From assembly GCA_946406115.1 (NCBI GenBank), contig OX291543.1, positions 34,932,815 through 34,996,814 on the forward strand: DNA of 64,000 bases, written 5' to 3'. Made by a program: the position numbers and the translations under genes. Shown in pieces: positions 1 to 10,547 of this stretch. The notes under the pieces were generated by a model. It was not told where the DNA came from and did not search any database. It saw only the letters and a program-made list of their open reading frames with translations. Origin of the DNA: Apoda limacodes. Its lineage: Eukaryota; Arthropoda; Insecta; Lepidoptera; Limacodidae. How positions within the stretch are numbered: position 1 is the stretch's first letter; every line of letters begins with the position of its first letter.

Positions 1-661
1 TAGGCTTCAAGCTTGTAACAATTAAAAAGGTCATTGTGTGCAAAAGGAGGCGATGCGGAAAAAAGGCTGCCCTTGCGCCCCTTATTAGTTACTCTAACCG
101 TAAGTTGGGCTTGCGCATAGGGTCGCGAAAATTAACATTTACGAGCGCCGTGTTAGTCCTACCGCATCAGTTGTTCGCGCCCTAAGTAAAGCGCGGGGGT
201 GCAGTGGCTGTGTCGAAAGATGGATCTTTAGAACTCAAATCCGTTAACAAACCCTTTTTATCCGACTACGGCAAAGCTTAAAGGAAATGTTTTGATTTAA
301 GCAGTCTATGTATGATTGTATTAACGTGTTTTCCGCTTCAGCGCCTTGGCTGCTGAACCGATTTTAATGTATAAGGTATCAATAAATTCGTAATTTATGG
401 TTAGGTACAAGGTTGAATTCACTTCTGTAACTACTTGTATTTTTTATTGTTCTCATGTACAACATAATTACCTTTGGTTTATTATTATTCAAAGGTGATT
501 CTTCTACCATTATGAAATTATTCTTCACGTTAAGCACGTAAAAAGCTACAATCAAAAGTATAACAAACATAAAATAAACAGGAAGTATGTAAACATTTGC
601 TCATACATCACCACAGAACACTATTACCACAGAGAATACTATTACAAAGATAATATTTTGA
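1..661. other. Unannotated left edge
   Basis: I see no convincing coding exon, RNA gene or repeat boundary here. The first 250 bases are moderately GC-rich with several CpGs, and the rest is AT-rich. Only short open frames with no recognisable residues are present. Confidence 0.4.
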
Positions 662-1182
662 TTCCAGTGCTGCCTCCTCTTTGAGGCCTATCAACGCTAA
701 AAGCGCTAGATTCCGCTAATTTGCTTTAACAAAAAATAGCGCTAAATTCCGCTAGCTTTGCTTTAACAAAAAATGCATAATAGTAAGAAGTTTTTATTTA
801 TTTCAATACAAATTGGCATAATTTTTTATCTAAATTAATCTTAATATTAATAAGTATGGCTAGTCGCTTTCGATGTCAGAAGGATCGTTGAGTTGACTGA
901 ATTCCTGAAGGTCTAGGTTGCAAATCGTAAACCAAAAACCAGAAATAATTTATTTTAGTTGCGGAATACCCTAAACAAATGGAACGGAAGCTAAACTAAT
1001 TACGGTGTTGCTGCGTTATTCCCACTTTTTGGCGAGATTGCGACATGTTTACAACTAATTTTGGTCTGTGTTAAAGACGCGCCATGTTTTCCGCTAGGAG
1101 TTAATATTGTAATTTCAGCGCTATGTGTCCCAAAGAAGCGCTAGATCTAACTCCGAAAGCGCTAAGGTGGCAGCACTGGAAA
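662..1182. mobile_element. Candidate MITE-like element with 16-bp inverted ends
   Basis: The left end reads ttccagtgctgcctcc (662-677) and the right end (1167-1182) is its reverse complement with one mismatch. The subterminal parts of both ends carry agcgcta-type words. A CAGTG start is typical of hAT transposons, but no 8-bp target duplication is visible. A 37-bp direct repeat (about 701-775, two copies, both ending in a gctttaacaaaaaat run) lies just inside the left end. There is no coding capacity. The element call is inference from the inverted ends only. Confidence 0.35.
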
Positions 1183-1344
1183 CACAATTCCACAGATTAA
1201 CTTATTATTTTAAGTTTTTCAGTGCTGTAGCTTTTGGCGCACTAATCAAGTTTAAGTATTATTCTGTTATTTATTTTTCTGATATTATTTTATATATTTT
1301 ATATTGTTAATGAGTGCTAAATTAATATTTTTCTTTCTTTCTTC

Positions 1345-1990
1345 TCAAAATAGCAAACCCCTTCTGACGCCGCCATGTGGATGGCTATGGATTACACATA
1401 GTAATTACTGTATCTCTTGGCAGACCTAGGATTTTAGTGGGCTACATAATTATTATAGCAGGTATAATCTTAGTTCCTAGTTCTACTCCTGTTGAAGATT
1501 GTTGTTGTTGTTGTACCTAGTCGAAAACGTCCCAGAACAAGGTCCGTTAATATATTCATTCCTATCGAGATAATTCAGTACTATTCAAAATTTTACGCAA
1601 CTTCATTTTGTCTAGAGACCAAATCCATGAATCGGGAGTTAGATTACTACCTACATTTAACAATTAATTATGTTTTGATGCTTAATATTCGTATGTTTAC
1701 TTTACCTATTTTTGTAACATACTTTTAACGATTTTATTTTAAGATTTAATATTTTACATTTGAGTCATTTGTACTTATATTTTGTAAGCTTAAAAACCTT
1801 TCATAAAATAAATCGTAACTACTTCTCAGCTATTGCATAAAATAACTGAACTTGTATATTTGAACGCGCAATTCTAATTTAAAGATGCATTTTGCTATAA
1901 TGTTTTATGCAAATATTCATCCTAAAGCTTGAATAAAAACTTAGCATAACAAAATCGGAAGGCATAAATATTGTGTCGTCACATATTATA
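1345..1990 (+). repeat. Dispersed repeat, copy 1 (partner at 52180-53030)
   Basis: This stretch can be followed word by word in 52250-53030 on the same strand. Shared blocks include tagtaattactg, tctcttggcagacctag, ggtataatcttagttcc, cttcattttgtctagag, and a block running from aatattttacatttgagtc to aagatgcattttgctata. The partner retains an open frame at its upstream end that is broken here, so this is probably the 3' part of a transposable element with coding end plus 3' untranslated region. The class is unknown. Confidence 0.6.
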
Positions 1991-2051
1991 TGAAATATCT
2001 GTTACATAAGAAAGCATATTATAATGTAGATGAATATTTTATTAGCCTTGG

Positions 2052-3165
2052 GTAACTCCGGACATAACTATATCTTTAGATATATATCCGAGGCCGGATA
2101 TGTTACAACTCCTTCACCTTGCGGGAAATAAACATGTCCTATATCCAGGGAGTGAGCGAACTAATCCAAATTAACAGCGGAGCGTGTCGCCCGTGTCCGT
2201 GGCGCGGAGCGGCTGTATAGCGATGCACGCATATTACTGAAGGTGAGAGAAAGAGGGCTAGCGTTGAAACTTGAGAGCAAAATTATAAATAATCGATCTC
2301 AGCGCTTTTTGAAATCACGCCTGCTAAACCCAATGTATATGCACTGGGATACGAATTTCCGTGCAATACGCTTTACAGCACTTAAATCGTTATTAATCAA
2401 TTAAGTGGAAGTTTTTTTCTTCAATTCAGTTGTTTGTTTACGTAAGTATGTATGTACATACTATAGATCAGTACCTACTACAATCGTTTTTAGTATCACC
2501 TCTGCTTTGTGACGTGCGCGTGAATATCTGTTAGAAAAAAGTGTCAATTATTACTAGTGTATTTGATGAGTGTTTGTTTATAAATAATTATTATCGTTTA
2601 CTTTCCTGGTAGGATTTGTTTGTGTATAAGTACTAGACTGTGTAAACATTTACACCTATGAAATTTTTGAGTTAAAATTGCGTATTGTGAATAAAAAAAA
2701 AGTTTATAAATGTTACAGTCACAGTCTGAAACTGTATCCTAACCTAAGAAATTACTAGTCAAACAAAGCCCGGTTCATACCTATCTAACTCATATAATAA
2801 AAAAAGGAATAAAAAAAGACAAAAAATAAAAAAATTATGTAAATTATTACAGATAATCATTGTACATACTATTTGATTTTTAAATACGCCAATCAAATAT
2901 GATTATTCATAACTATTTGATTGATAGTCCTAAGCCTATCAAGTATTAAGGGATATCAAATAGTATCTATCTATAACAAAAGGGATATACTAACGATTAG
3001 TGCACTCGTGATTGAAAGGTACGAAATCGATCCGAGGATTCGTTTGACCGCGGTGTGCCAGAAAATTGAATATTTCCGCGAATATATTAAGCGGATATGG
3101 ATATGCGAAGCGGATATCTTTAATCGGAATAATATGTGATAAATTCAATCTTTGTCCGGAGTTAC
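2052..3165. mobile_element. Candidate non-autonomous DNA transposon, 13-bp TIR
   Basis: A perfect 13-bp inverted repeat, gtaactccggaca at 2052-2064 and its complement at 3153-3165, bounds 1.1 kb. The flanks share TTAGCC (2042-2047 and 3166-3171) as part of an imperfect 9-10-bp duplication. Subterminal sequence near the right end is rich in 'ggatat' words, echoed near the left end. No transposase frame is recognisable. Superfamily is not assigned; a 9-10-bp duplication would fit a Mutator-like element, but that is inference. Confidence 0.45.
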
Positions 3166-3499
3166 TTAGCCCATGGCTATATTTTATGGCCTACTAAAAT
3201 TGTATGGCCTAGTATCACCCAAATCAATGTTAGATTTTCTATTTAAACTAAAATAATTTACGTTTGATAAGTTAAAAGAGCACTCTAAAGACCAAGCTAA
3301 GTAGTAATGTTATGACATTGTTGTTAAATTTATAGTGGTTGGTGGCGAGCTACCAGGGACCTAATACTCACTTCATCCGAGATAATTTCGAATTAGAGAT
3401 TATCTAGAAAACTCCATCTCGACTGTAAAATTTCGAACGTCGTCATCATTTTATCGTTTGCTATATTCTCACTATCAATCGAAACAACCTTCGAACAAA

Positions 3500-3551
3500 A
3501 TGTCGTTCTTAGCGGTGAAATGTTGCCATTGTGAACCGGTTACGCTGCGAG
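3500..3551 (+). CDS. Possible first coding exon of an unidentified gene
   Basis: An ATG in good context (caaaATGt) opens 17 codons rich in Cys and His (…KCCHCEPV…) and ends at a strong donor, cgag|gtaagt, at 3551/3552. The preceding about 150 bases are free of obvious repeats and could be a 5' untranslated region. I do not recognise the peptide and found no matching downstream exon, so this may equally be chance. The frame stays open for about ten codons past the donor. Confidence 0.25.
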
Positions 3552-3911
3552 GTAAGTTCCGTTGCACAGTTTCAGAGCGTTTTTAAAAACGCCTACTCTA
3601 ATATACCTCTTTTGATATATTAAAAAAGGTTTCGGTGACTAAAAAATGTTTGAAGCAACATTTTACTTGTGTTTTCATCATTATTAATAAGGAAATAAAA
3701 AGTATAACTAAGTTTGTAAACTAAATTCCTATTCCGAGAAATAAATTAAAAAAGCTCCGTTTGTTTTTGTTGAGCGTTTTGTTTGTTTATTTGGTTGATT
3801 ATGTTATTCTTATTAAATAATAAAAATAAAATTAGAACCTACTATTATCAAAATACTACGCAGCACTAAAAAAAATATCAGTATATGTGGTGTAAACTAG
3901 TGTTTGTTATG

Positions 3912-4037
3912 ATGCACGGACGCTAAGCAGGAAGAATTTCGTTCAATGACCCGTCACTATTTGTCTCCATTGCACCCGCATAATTATTGCCGTTGCGCTC
4001 CTCTATGACAAATTCTTCCTGCTTAGCGTCCGTGCAT
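3912..4037. mobile_element. Short MITE with about 28-bp TIRs (family shared with 14034-14224)
   Basis: The ends, atgcacggacgctaagcagg and its mirrored partner, are near-perfect inverted repeats of about 28 bp around an interior of about 70 bp. The interior word ttcgttcaatgac-cggtcactatttgtct also occurs in the element at 14034-14224, as do the terminal words cggacgc and gaagaatttcgt, so the two are one family. No coding capacity is expected or seen. Confidence 0.75.
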
Positions 4038-4600
4038 AGATACCAATAGAAATAGAAGGATATTATTGTCATGTGCGACTTTAATAAATGCGAAAATTGG
4101 ACAATCAAATTAAACTCCACGACTGTATTCAAGAGAACTCTCTCGCAGACTGCAGCAACTTCGTTCCCGCAAACGCTTCCTGGAAATCCTCTATACCAAC
4201 TATCGGCTCTGGAGTTTTTTTTCTATGCATTCACGCGGTTTATGGATCTAATAAAACTGGTTATTCAACATCCCAATCTGTATCCTTTGTTTATACAAAT
4301 TATGTGACTAACTGAAACTACACCGTATTTGTATATCTTTTAGAGATAAAAACAAAATACAGTTCGAGTACGTGACTTTCTATAGTTAAACTTACCAAAT
4401 TTTAGTTGATCCTTTTAAAGATTAAATATTTTTCTCACAGTTTTTAAACTTGTTAAAAGATTCCTGTCATCGTAGACGACATTAACTGTGTAAGCATAAC
4501 ACAGATGTAAGCACCTATTCACTTAAGAAAATAACTCAAGTTTCTAAATATTGCACATAAATTCAGTTCACCATATTTACTTTCATGTCTATTTTCAAAG
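4038..4600. other. Intergenic, unassigned
   Basis: Two overlapping + frames of about 75 codons (4071-4315) cross here, but neither has a recognisable motif. The stretch otherwise looks like unique AT-rich DNA. Confidence 0.3.
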
Positions 4601-4639
4601 TAACATAAAACAATATGTTACACTCGGCATGGTCGTAAA

Positions 4640-5065
4640 ACTATAGTTAGGCGGTCTCTGCACGAACTTACGGCCCCAGATGACGATCTCTCTATCAGGA
4701 TAGCGAGATTAGTCTCAACGACCTCCCCCAATAGGGCCTCCCCTCAAACACGACGCCGACGTCCCCGGGTTCGTCGGCGCCCAAAAGGATACACGAGGTA
4801 TCAAAGAGTGTCGGGGCGCTTCTCGCCCACACTCAATTGCAACCGCACCCGCGTAACGGGGAACTCCCCTTCCTGGCGGTGACTCGCCTTCGGGTTCGAG
4901 ACTCACGCCGGTCGAAGGGACGCCCTCGAGAGCGACAACCCAAGCCGAGGCTCTCCCCGCGGGGAGCCCATGGGTGTTGTGTGCTATATGGGCTGAGGCT
5001 CCTTTAGAGTCTCGCTCCAAAAATCCCGGTGAAGCAGTAGGGGCTGCAACAGCCAACTGCATTGT
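4640..5065 (-). repeat. GC-rich block with a 115-codon open frame, probable retroelement fragment
   Basis: This block is sharply more GC- and CpG-rich than its surroundings, with abrupt edges near 4640 and 5065. On the minus strand it holds an uninterrupted frame from 5062 to 4715 that is rich in Gly, Pro, Ala and Arg. I recognise no domain. The contrast with neighbouring DNA suggests an inserted element, perhaps the end of a GC-rich LINE or a low-complexity untranslated region. It could also be a host exon, but no splice signals stand out. Confidence 0.35.
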
Positions 5066-5221
5066 CAGTTCAGATAAACAAAATGTGTTATTTCTGTTTC
5101 TATCACATTAACAATACTTATATTTTTTAAATTATGTTTGACTAATGCCCTATGATAGTTGCACAATTATCTGCATAGCAACTAATATAAATACGAAAAT
5201 GTATGTAAATTACCTATAAAA

Positions 5222-5520
5222 AATAGACTTTGTGCTACGGTGCTGCACGTGGTAGACCATCGAGTCGCCACATCGCCAGTGGCTCTGGTGCCGTCCCGTC
5301 AGTAATGAAGTTCAATAAACGAATGGTTGAGTTGTGTATTTTTTTTGAACCGTGAGCTGCGCATCTTGGAACTGAGCTGCAGCTCAATCTGTTGAAACTG
5401 CGTTTATATTTCGGTTCGAGGGCTGTAGCTAGAGTTGAATCTAAGGTAGGGCAGGGCAGGGTGGTTTCATGCACAGGTACGGCGCAAGTAATTTTTCTAT
5501 CTTTCATTATTTTACCTGCT
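5222..5520 (-). repeat. Unclassified repeat-like block with a minus-strand open frame
   Basis: A minus-strand frame from 5507 to 5235 (90 codons) lies in a moderately GC-rich block that contains runs such as gggcagggcagg. I could not assign it to a family. It sits between the GC-rich block on its left and a LINE 3' end on its right, so an element fragment is more likely than a host gene. Confidence 0.25.
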
Positions 5521-5649
5521 TGTGAGCGTGAGAAATTAAGGTAGAAGGTAATTGGGTGGGATCGCGGGAAACAAGAGCAAAATGGTGTTAATTTATAGTA
5601 CGGAAAATCAATTTATATATATTATACCTTAGTTTATGGTACTTTTAAG

Positions 5650-6322
5650 GTAGGGCATTATTATTATTATTATTATTATTATTATACTTTATTGCATCAA
5701 CATAAAAAATTTACAAACAAAACATATTTACAAATAGAGAAAAACAAAAGGCGGTCTTATCGCTTTAAAGCGATCTCTTCCAGACAACCTTTGGGTAGAG
5801 GAAATAATAAAGTTAAACAAAGTATAGTAGGTGTGTTTCGATACAGTTATTAAGAAGTATATACATATATATATATATCATACAATGATGCATATAAAAT
5901 AAATAAATACACATATATAAATATACATAAATAGATGTACATATAAAAATACATATATAAATACATATGTATAATAAATATAATTAAAATATATATTACG
6001 TATAAGTAAATATATATTAACAAATATAGGTAGTGATGTTATTTTAGTTCTTCAAGTAATGAGCAATAATAAGATTTTTAAATATTGCCTTCGATTTTGC
6101 TCTTTTTATTTCTAAAGGTAAAGCGTTCCATAATCTAACAGCCTTCACAGTGAAAGAATCATTATACAATTGTGAGGAATGCAAAGGAATTTTAAGCATC
6201 CAGCGTGTAGTCTCTCGAAGAGAAGTATTTCCGATAAAATTAAAACGTTTCTTTAAATATACTGGTGTGTTTGGATTGAACAGGACGTTATACAGAAGAA
6301 AGAGAACATGAGCATCCCACAT
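5650..6322 (-). mobile_element. 5'-truncated LINE: RT C-terminus, 3' UTR and (ATT)n tail
   Basis: Read on the minus strand, 6322-6044 encodes about 92 residues that look like the C-terminal region of Jockey/CR1-type LINE reverse transcriptases; the core FTVKAVRLWNALPLEIK is the usual conserved block near the end of ORF2. An AT-rich 3' region follows. It includes a gcgataagaccgcctttt-type stretch (minus strand, around 5750-5775) that I associate with many lepidopteran LINE ends, and it finishes in an (ATT)n microsatellite at about 5658-5692. That order (coding end, untranslated region, simple-repeat tail) is a standard 5'-truncated insertion. The 5' break lies at or just above 6322. Confidence 0.8.
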
Positions 6323-6379
6323 TGCCCCACAATGCCCCCCCTTAGCTACGGCCCTGGGTTCGACGCTGAGTTACCCATG

Positions 6380-6620
6380 TCTGTGCTAGCTAATCTGGCT
6401 AATCATTGAAAATGTCACTAAGGCTATGTTCCAAATTACGCCGAGTAATTATCGCCCGGTAAAGTTGAAAAATCAACCCGTTCTGGAACGAGCGTTTGAC
6501 AGTTAAATTTCACACTGACAGGAGTGATTTTCAACCTTTTTTATGGCAGTGTAAAAAATTCATTTTGACAGTTGGAAAATTACTCTACCCCGGGCGTCAC
6601 AAAACCACTTTTTTAACTTC
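6380..6620. other. Intergenic DNA upstream of the LTR element
   Basis: About 240 bases with partly inverted words (taattatcgcccggtaaagttg against a later ttggaaaattactctacccc). These hint at a decayed inverted-repeat element, but the match is too loose to delimit. Before the retrotransposon inserted, this DNA was contiguous with 9985 onward, so it is the distal upstream region of the inhibitor-2 gene. Confidence 0.3.
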
Positions 6621-6625
6621 CTCGT

Positions 6626-6791
6626 TGTAGTATACTGTGTCTATGGTTGCTCTCATAGATATGGAACACAATTATTTGACAACTTCTTTTATTAATTATT
6701 AATCGATGTCACTATAATTTACATAGTGTAATTTTTAGGTAATTAAAGCCTATATCAACGGTTATTCTATTTTATTCTCATGCATACAACA
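6626..6791 (+). repeat. 5' LTR
   Basis: The LTR starts TGTAGTATAC and ends ATACAACA. From 6643 on it matches the 3' LTR apart from small indels and substitutions. The first about 17 bases are altered or deleted in the 3' copy. The 5' boundary is set by the CTCGT target duplication. Confidence 0.85.
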
Positions 6792-6796
6792 ATTTA

Positions 6797-7398
6797 ATTA
6801 CCTAAATAAAATTGATAAATATCTACGACCAGAGAGGTTTCATGCGGATCCTTCCGTTAGTACCGATCAATCATCTTTATGGACACATTGGAAACAGACG
6901 TTTGAAAATTTTGTAAAATCCATACAAACTTCAGAAGAAACTGTGAGTAAAGATACTAAATATCGACTACTGGTTAATCATCTGTCGCCGATACTTCATA
7001 CCTACGTAAAGACCTACAACGATTACGAGACCGCTATCAAAACTTTAGATGCTCTTTATCTAAAACCCATCAACGAAGTTTTTACAAGGCACAAACTAAC
7101 CAAAAGAACTCAACAACCAGGAGAGTCTATTGATCAGTACTTGCAAGTTTTAATGTCAGAAGAAAGTAACTTCAAATCCGTTACTGCAGAACAATATGAA
7201 AACGAATATGTCAGGGATGCTTTTCTTTCTGGATTAGCATCGTCTGACATTCGACAAAGATTATTAGAGAATCGAACCTTAACACAAGAAGATGCTTACC
7301 AAAAAGCTCAATCACTGGAGCTTGCACAAATTCACAATAAAGAATATAAAATGTATGGTTATGGAAGATCTGTGTGCAGACTTAATTCTTGGACATGA
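6797..7398 (+). pseudogene. gag remnant (capsid region) of the Ty3/gypsy element
   Basis: An open frame runs from the LTR edge to a stop at 7396. It carries the capsid-type block of insect gypsy elements, recognisable from LWTHWKQTFENF near its start, a central LTKRTQQPGESIDQYL segment and a following FLSGLASSDIRQRLL segment. There is no ATG at the beginning of the domain and no CCHC zinc knuckle at its end, so both termini are lost. The frame breaks where it meets the protease remnant near 7370. Confidence 0.8.
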
Positions 7399-9150
7399 CA
7401 TGCTTCAACAACACCAAGGCTTAGAAATTAATTTTGGTGAAATTAAACCTTCTTTGAAATTGTGTGTCTTAAAGGAAGCAAAAATTGAACCAGTTAGCAT
7501 ATTTAGGAATCTTGTAGCTTAAGACAAACCTATCGCAATTAAATCTAGGAGACATTCCGAAGATAATCTTACTTTTATAAGAAGTGAAATACAAAAATTA
7601 CTTGCTGATGAAATAATAGAACCAAGTTTTTCACCCTGGTGAGCACAAGGTCTTGTTACTTCGAATGAAAATCACAAAAAACGAATGGTTATAGACTACT
7701 CGCAAACAATTAATAAATATACTCAGTTAGATGCTTACCCACTTCCTTCAATCAATTGATCAGTAAAATTACTAAGTATAGAGTATTTAGTAAAATTGGT
7801 TTGAGGAGTGCATATCACCAAATACCAATTATTGAGCAAGAAAAATCGTTTACCGCTTTTGAAGCATGAGAAAATTTATACCAATTTCGACGAATCCCAT
7901 TTGGTGTCACTAATGGAGTAGCTGCTTTCCAACGAGCCGTTAATAGCGTCATAAATAAAGAGGGTCTTGAAGGAGTATATTCGTATCTAGATGATATCAC
8001 TATATGTGGAACAGATCAGTTAGATCACGACGAAAAACTGCACAAATTTCGTAAAGTAGCCAATTTATATAATTTAACTTTGAATTTAGAGAAAATTGAG
8101 TTCTCTAAAACGGAGATAAACATTCTAGGTTACAACATACGCTTCGTCCTTTTTTGGAGTTGCCAGTTCCAACAGATTCATCTTCTCTTCGAAGAGCTTT
8201 AGGGATGTTAGCTCACTATTCAAGATGGATCCACAATTTTTCAAAAAAGATTCACATTCTTGTCAGTCAAAACACTTTTCCAATTTTGACTGAAGCGAAA
8301 AACGCGTTTGAATGCCTTAAGAAAGAAATAGCTGATACGGCTATTAATAGCATAGACGATAAAGTTCAATTAGTAGTCGAAACAGATGCTTCAGATCACG
8401 CTATTGCTGCCACTATGTCCCAAGAAGGAAGACCAGTGGCATTTTATTCAAGATCACTGTTGAGTAATGAAAAAAGTCATTCGGCTATCGAAAAAGAGGC
8501 TGCAGCAATTGGAGAAAGTTTAAAGAAATGGCGACAGTCCCTCATAGGAAAAACATTTAAACTAATGACTGATCAAAGATCTATCTCTTTCATGTTTAAC
8601 CAAAAATATGTGTCAAAAATCAAAAATGAAAAGATACAAAGGTGGCGATTAGAGCTATCAGTCTATAGCTTTGATATTGTATATCGACCAGGTAAAGAAA
8701 ACATTGTAGCTGATGCGTTATCTAGAGTTAATATTGGAGCTGCAACACAGTCTTACAGCAACCTGCTAGAACTACATAGAACTCTTTGTCACCCTGGAAT
8801 AACTCGCATGATACACTGGGTAAGATCGAAGAATTTGACATATTCAGTAGAGGAAATTAAGCGAATGACTGCAGCTTGTTCTGTTTGTGCAGAAATAAAA
8901 CCCAGATTCCTACAAACAAAAGGCACACTTATTAATGCGACACTTCCTTTTGAGCGAATATCTATGGACTATAAAGGCCCATTGCCCAGTAACTCGGGGA
9001 ATCACTATATACTTACTGTCGTAGATGAATTCTCTAGATTTCCTTTCGCATTCCCTTGTGCTAATTTAACTGTGGGGATTTTGAAAAAGAAATTAAGTGA
9101 ACTTTTTTCAATTTTTGGCATGCCAAACTTTGTGCATTCTGATAGAGGAT
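7370..9150 (+). pseudogene. pol remnant: protease tail, reverse transcriptase, RNase H, integrase core
   Basis: A protease C-terminal DLILGHD motif appears at about 7379. Reverse-transcriptase blocks follow, with the catalytic YLDD box at 7984-7995. The longest open stretch (8154-9150) includes the RT tail, RNase H (TDASDHAIAATMS near 8393, then LMTDQRS), an integrase zinc-binding H-H-C-C pattern (HRTLCH … CSVC), and the first two acidic residues of the integrase core (MDYKGP, HSDRG). In-frame stops occur near 7521, 7641, 7758 and 7868, a frameshift lies near 8145, and a stop follows HSDRG at 9150. I describe it only as a broken copy. Confidence 0.85.
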
Positions 9151-9800
9151 AGACTTTCCTATCTTCAGAAATAAAAGACTTTCTTCATGGCATGGGTATA
9201 GCTACTAGTTATACGACACCTTACAACCCGCAAAGCAATGAACAGACGGAGAGATATAATGGAATAATTTGGAAAACGGTACAACTTGCTCTACGTAATT
9301 CGGATCAGTCAATCAAGCAATGGGAACATGTTCTTAACCAAGCGTAGCATTCAATCAGATCTTTGCTTTGTACTGCTACAGGTTGCACACCGCATGAGCG
9401 GATGTTTTCACATCTACGACGACCATCAAACGGCCAATCCATGCCAACTTGGTTAGTAAACGGAGGTAAAGTATGAGAAACAATACCAAAGCCAGTAAAT
9501 ACGATCCCATAGTGGAAGAAGTGGAACTTTTAGATACTAACCCGTTTCATTCTAGCGTTAGAGTATCAAATGGCCGAGAAATGATAGTTTCTAACAGACA
9601 TCTTGCTCCTACCGCTATTCTCATAACAGAAACCTCAACATTCTCTCCAAACCTATCTGATACGATTGTGATACAGAAATAAGGACACCATCAACTGCTA
9701 TAGATTCTGAGCCGGAGATACAGCTGATTGAACAACCAACTGAAGTTGAATAAGAACTCCGCCGGTCCTGTAGAGATCGTCGTATACCTGGTTATTTACA
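9151..9800 (+). pseudogene. Integrase C-terminal part and 3' end of pol, broken
   Basis: Reading on past the stop at 9150, the third integrase catalytic region is visible (NPQSNEQTERYNG, with the Glu of the DDE set), then another in-frame stop near 9346. The last open piece (9473-9682) has the chromo-like/GPY-type tail segment DTNPFHSSVRVSNGRE. No envelope gene is present before the purine tract and 3' LTR. Confidence 0.75.
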
Positions 9801-9828
9801 AGATTTTATTACAGGAAAATAAAGCGGG

Positions 9829-9984
9829 GTTATTATTATATGGTTGCTCTCATAGATATGGAACACAATTGTTTGACAACTTCTTCATTTACTAATCGAT
9901 GTCACTATTATTTACATAGTGTAATTTTTAGGTAATTAAAGCCTATATCAACGGTTTTTCTATTTTATTCTCATGCATACAACA
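9829..9984 (+). repeat. 3' LTR
   Basis: It matches the 5' LTR from 9840 on; the first about 10 bases are a shortened form of the 5' copy's start. It follows the purine-rich tract and ends ATACAACA immediately before the CTCGT duplication at 9985. Confidence 0.85.
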
Positions 9985-10145
9985 CTCGTTGCGATTTGGA
10001 ACGCACCCTTAGCAACACTGGCTATAAATTTTTGTCATATCTTTATATTTTGTTTGTGGTTTTATATTTGGATTTATGGATCTATTTATGTGTTTAATTG
10101 GTGCAGATATAAGCAGTTGGACCTTAATTATGTGAACTTGGCATT
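9985..10145 (+). promoter_or_regulatory. Probable promoter/5' UTR of the inhibitor-2 gene, displaced by the LTR element
   Basis: Between the retrotransposon and the ATG at 10146 lie about 160 bases with no repeat features. They must hold whatever remains of the proximal 5' untranslated region and perhaps the core promoter. The segment contains several short upstream ATGs. No TATA box can be assigned with confidence. The proximity of the 3' LTR means LTR-driven transcription is possible. Confidence 0.4.
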
Positions 10146-10547
10146 ATGGCACAGAATTTACAAAAGAAACCATCAAAAGGAATCCTCAAAACATCAAGAA
10201 GTGTAGACGCTCAGGATGGAACACCATCAACTAGTAAGCGACAAAAAGAGCAAAGATTCGATGAAATGAATATCATGGAAACTTTTCACCCAGCTAATAA
10301 GGATTATGGGCATATGAAAGTGGACGAACCGAAGACACCTTACTCAGAAGCGGTAGATAGTGACATGGAACCTTATGATGAACTTGACGCGAACATTCTC
10401 GCTGCAAAGCTTGCGGCGAGCATGAACAAGCCTCCCAAGTGTGTGGAAGCTGTAGATAGTGATGATGATATGAATGAACCGGAGGAAGTGCGACAACGTC
10501 GTCTTGACTTTGAGAAGAAGAGAAAAATACACTACAATGAATTTCAG
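10146..10547 (+). CDS. PPP1R2: Protein phosphatase inhibitor-2, exon 1 (residues 1-134)
   Basis: The protein is a regulator of type-1 protein phosphatase (PP1); the family binds the PP1 catalytic subunit and is controlled by phosphorylation. Family hallmarks are in order: the PP1-docking KGILK motif at residues 11-15, the conserved block DEMNIMETFHPANKDYGHMK (about 39-58), and DEPKTPYSE with the TP site that GSK3 phosphorylates in characterised homologues. The KRKIHYNEFQ segment at the end is the start of the third PP1-contacting helix. The exon ends in phase 0 at CAG|GTTAGG (10547/10548). The ATG at 10146 is the only start that places KGILK near the N-terminus, as in the family. The frame is fully open. 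Exon 2 is at 14509-14589. Confidence 0.92.

Larger units (their letters stand above)
6626..9984 (+). mobile_element. Ty3/gypsy LTR retrotransposon, internally deleted and decayed
   Basis: The element is bounded by two LTRs and flanked by a 5-bp target duplication, CTCGT (6621-6625 and 9985-9989). Inside, domains run gag, protease remnant, reverse transcriptase, RNase H, integrase, which is the Ty3/gypsy order; the gag and pol style resembles Mag-type elements. A purine-rich tract (about 9814-9828, ending gcgggg) directly precedes the 3' LTR. No primer-binding site is seen between the 5' LTR and gag, and the leader and gag start are missing. The zinc-knuckle and N-terminal protease regions are also absent: gag runs almost directly into the protease C-terminus near 7370. 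Frameshifts and at least six in-frame stops make it non-autonomous. Confidence 0.9.

Noticed and set aside
4071..4315. Two overlapping 75-78-codon plus frames
   Set aside because: No motif, biased composition or splice context; two different frames over the same DNA cannot both be real and neither stands out.
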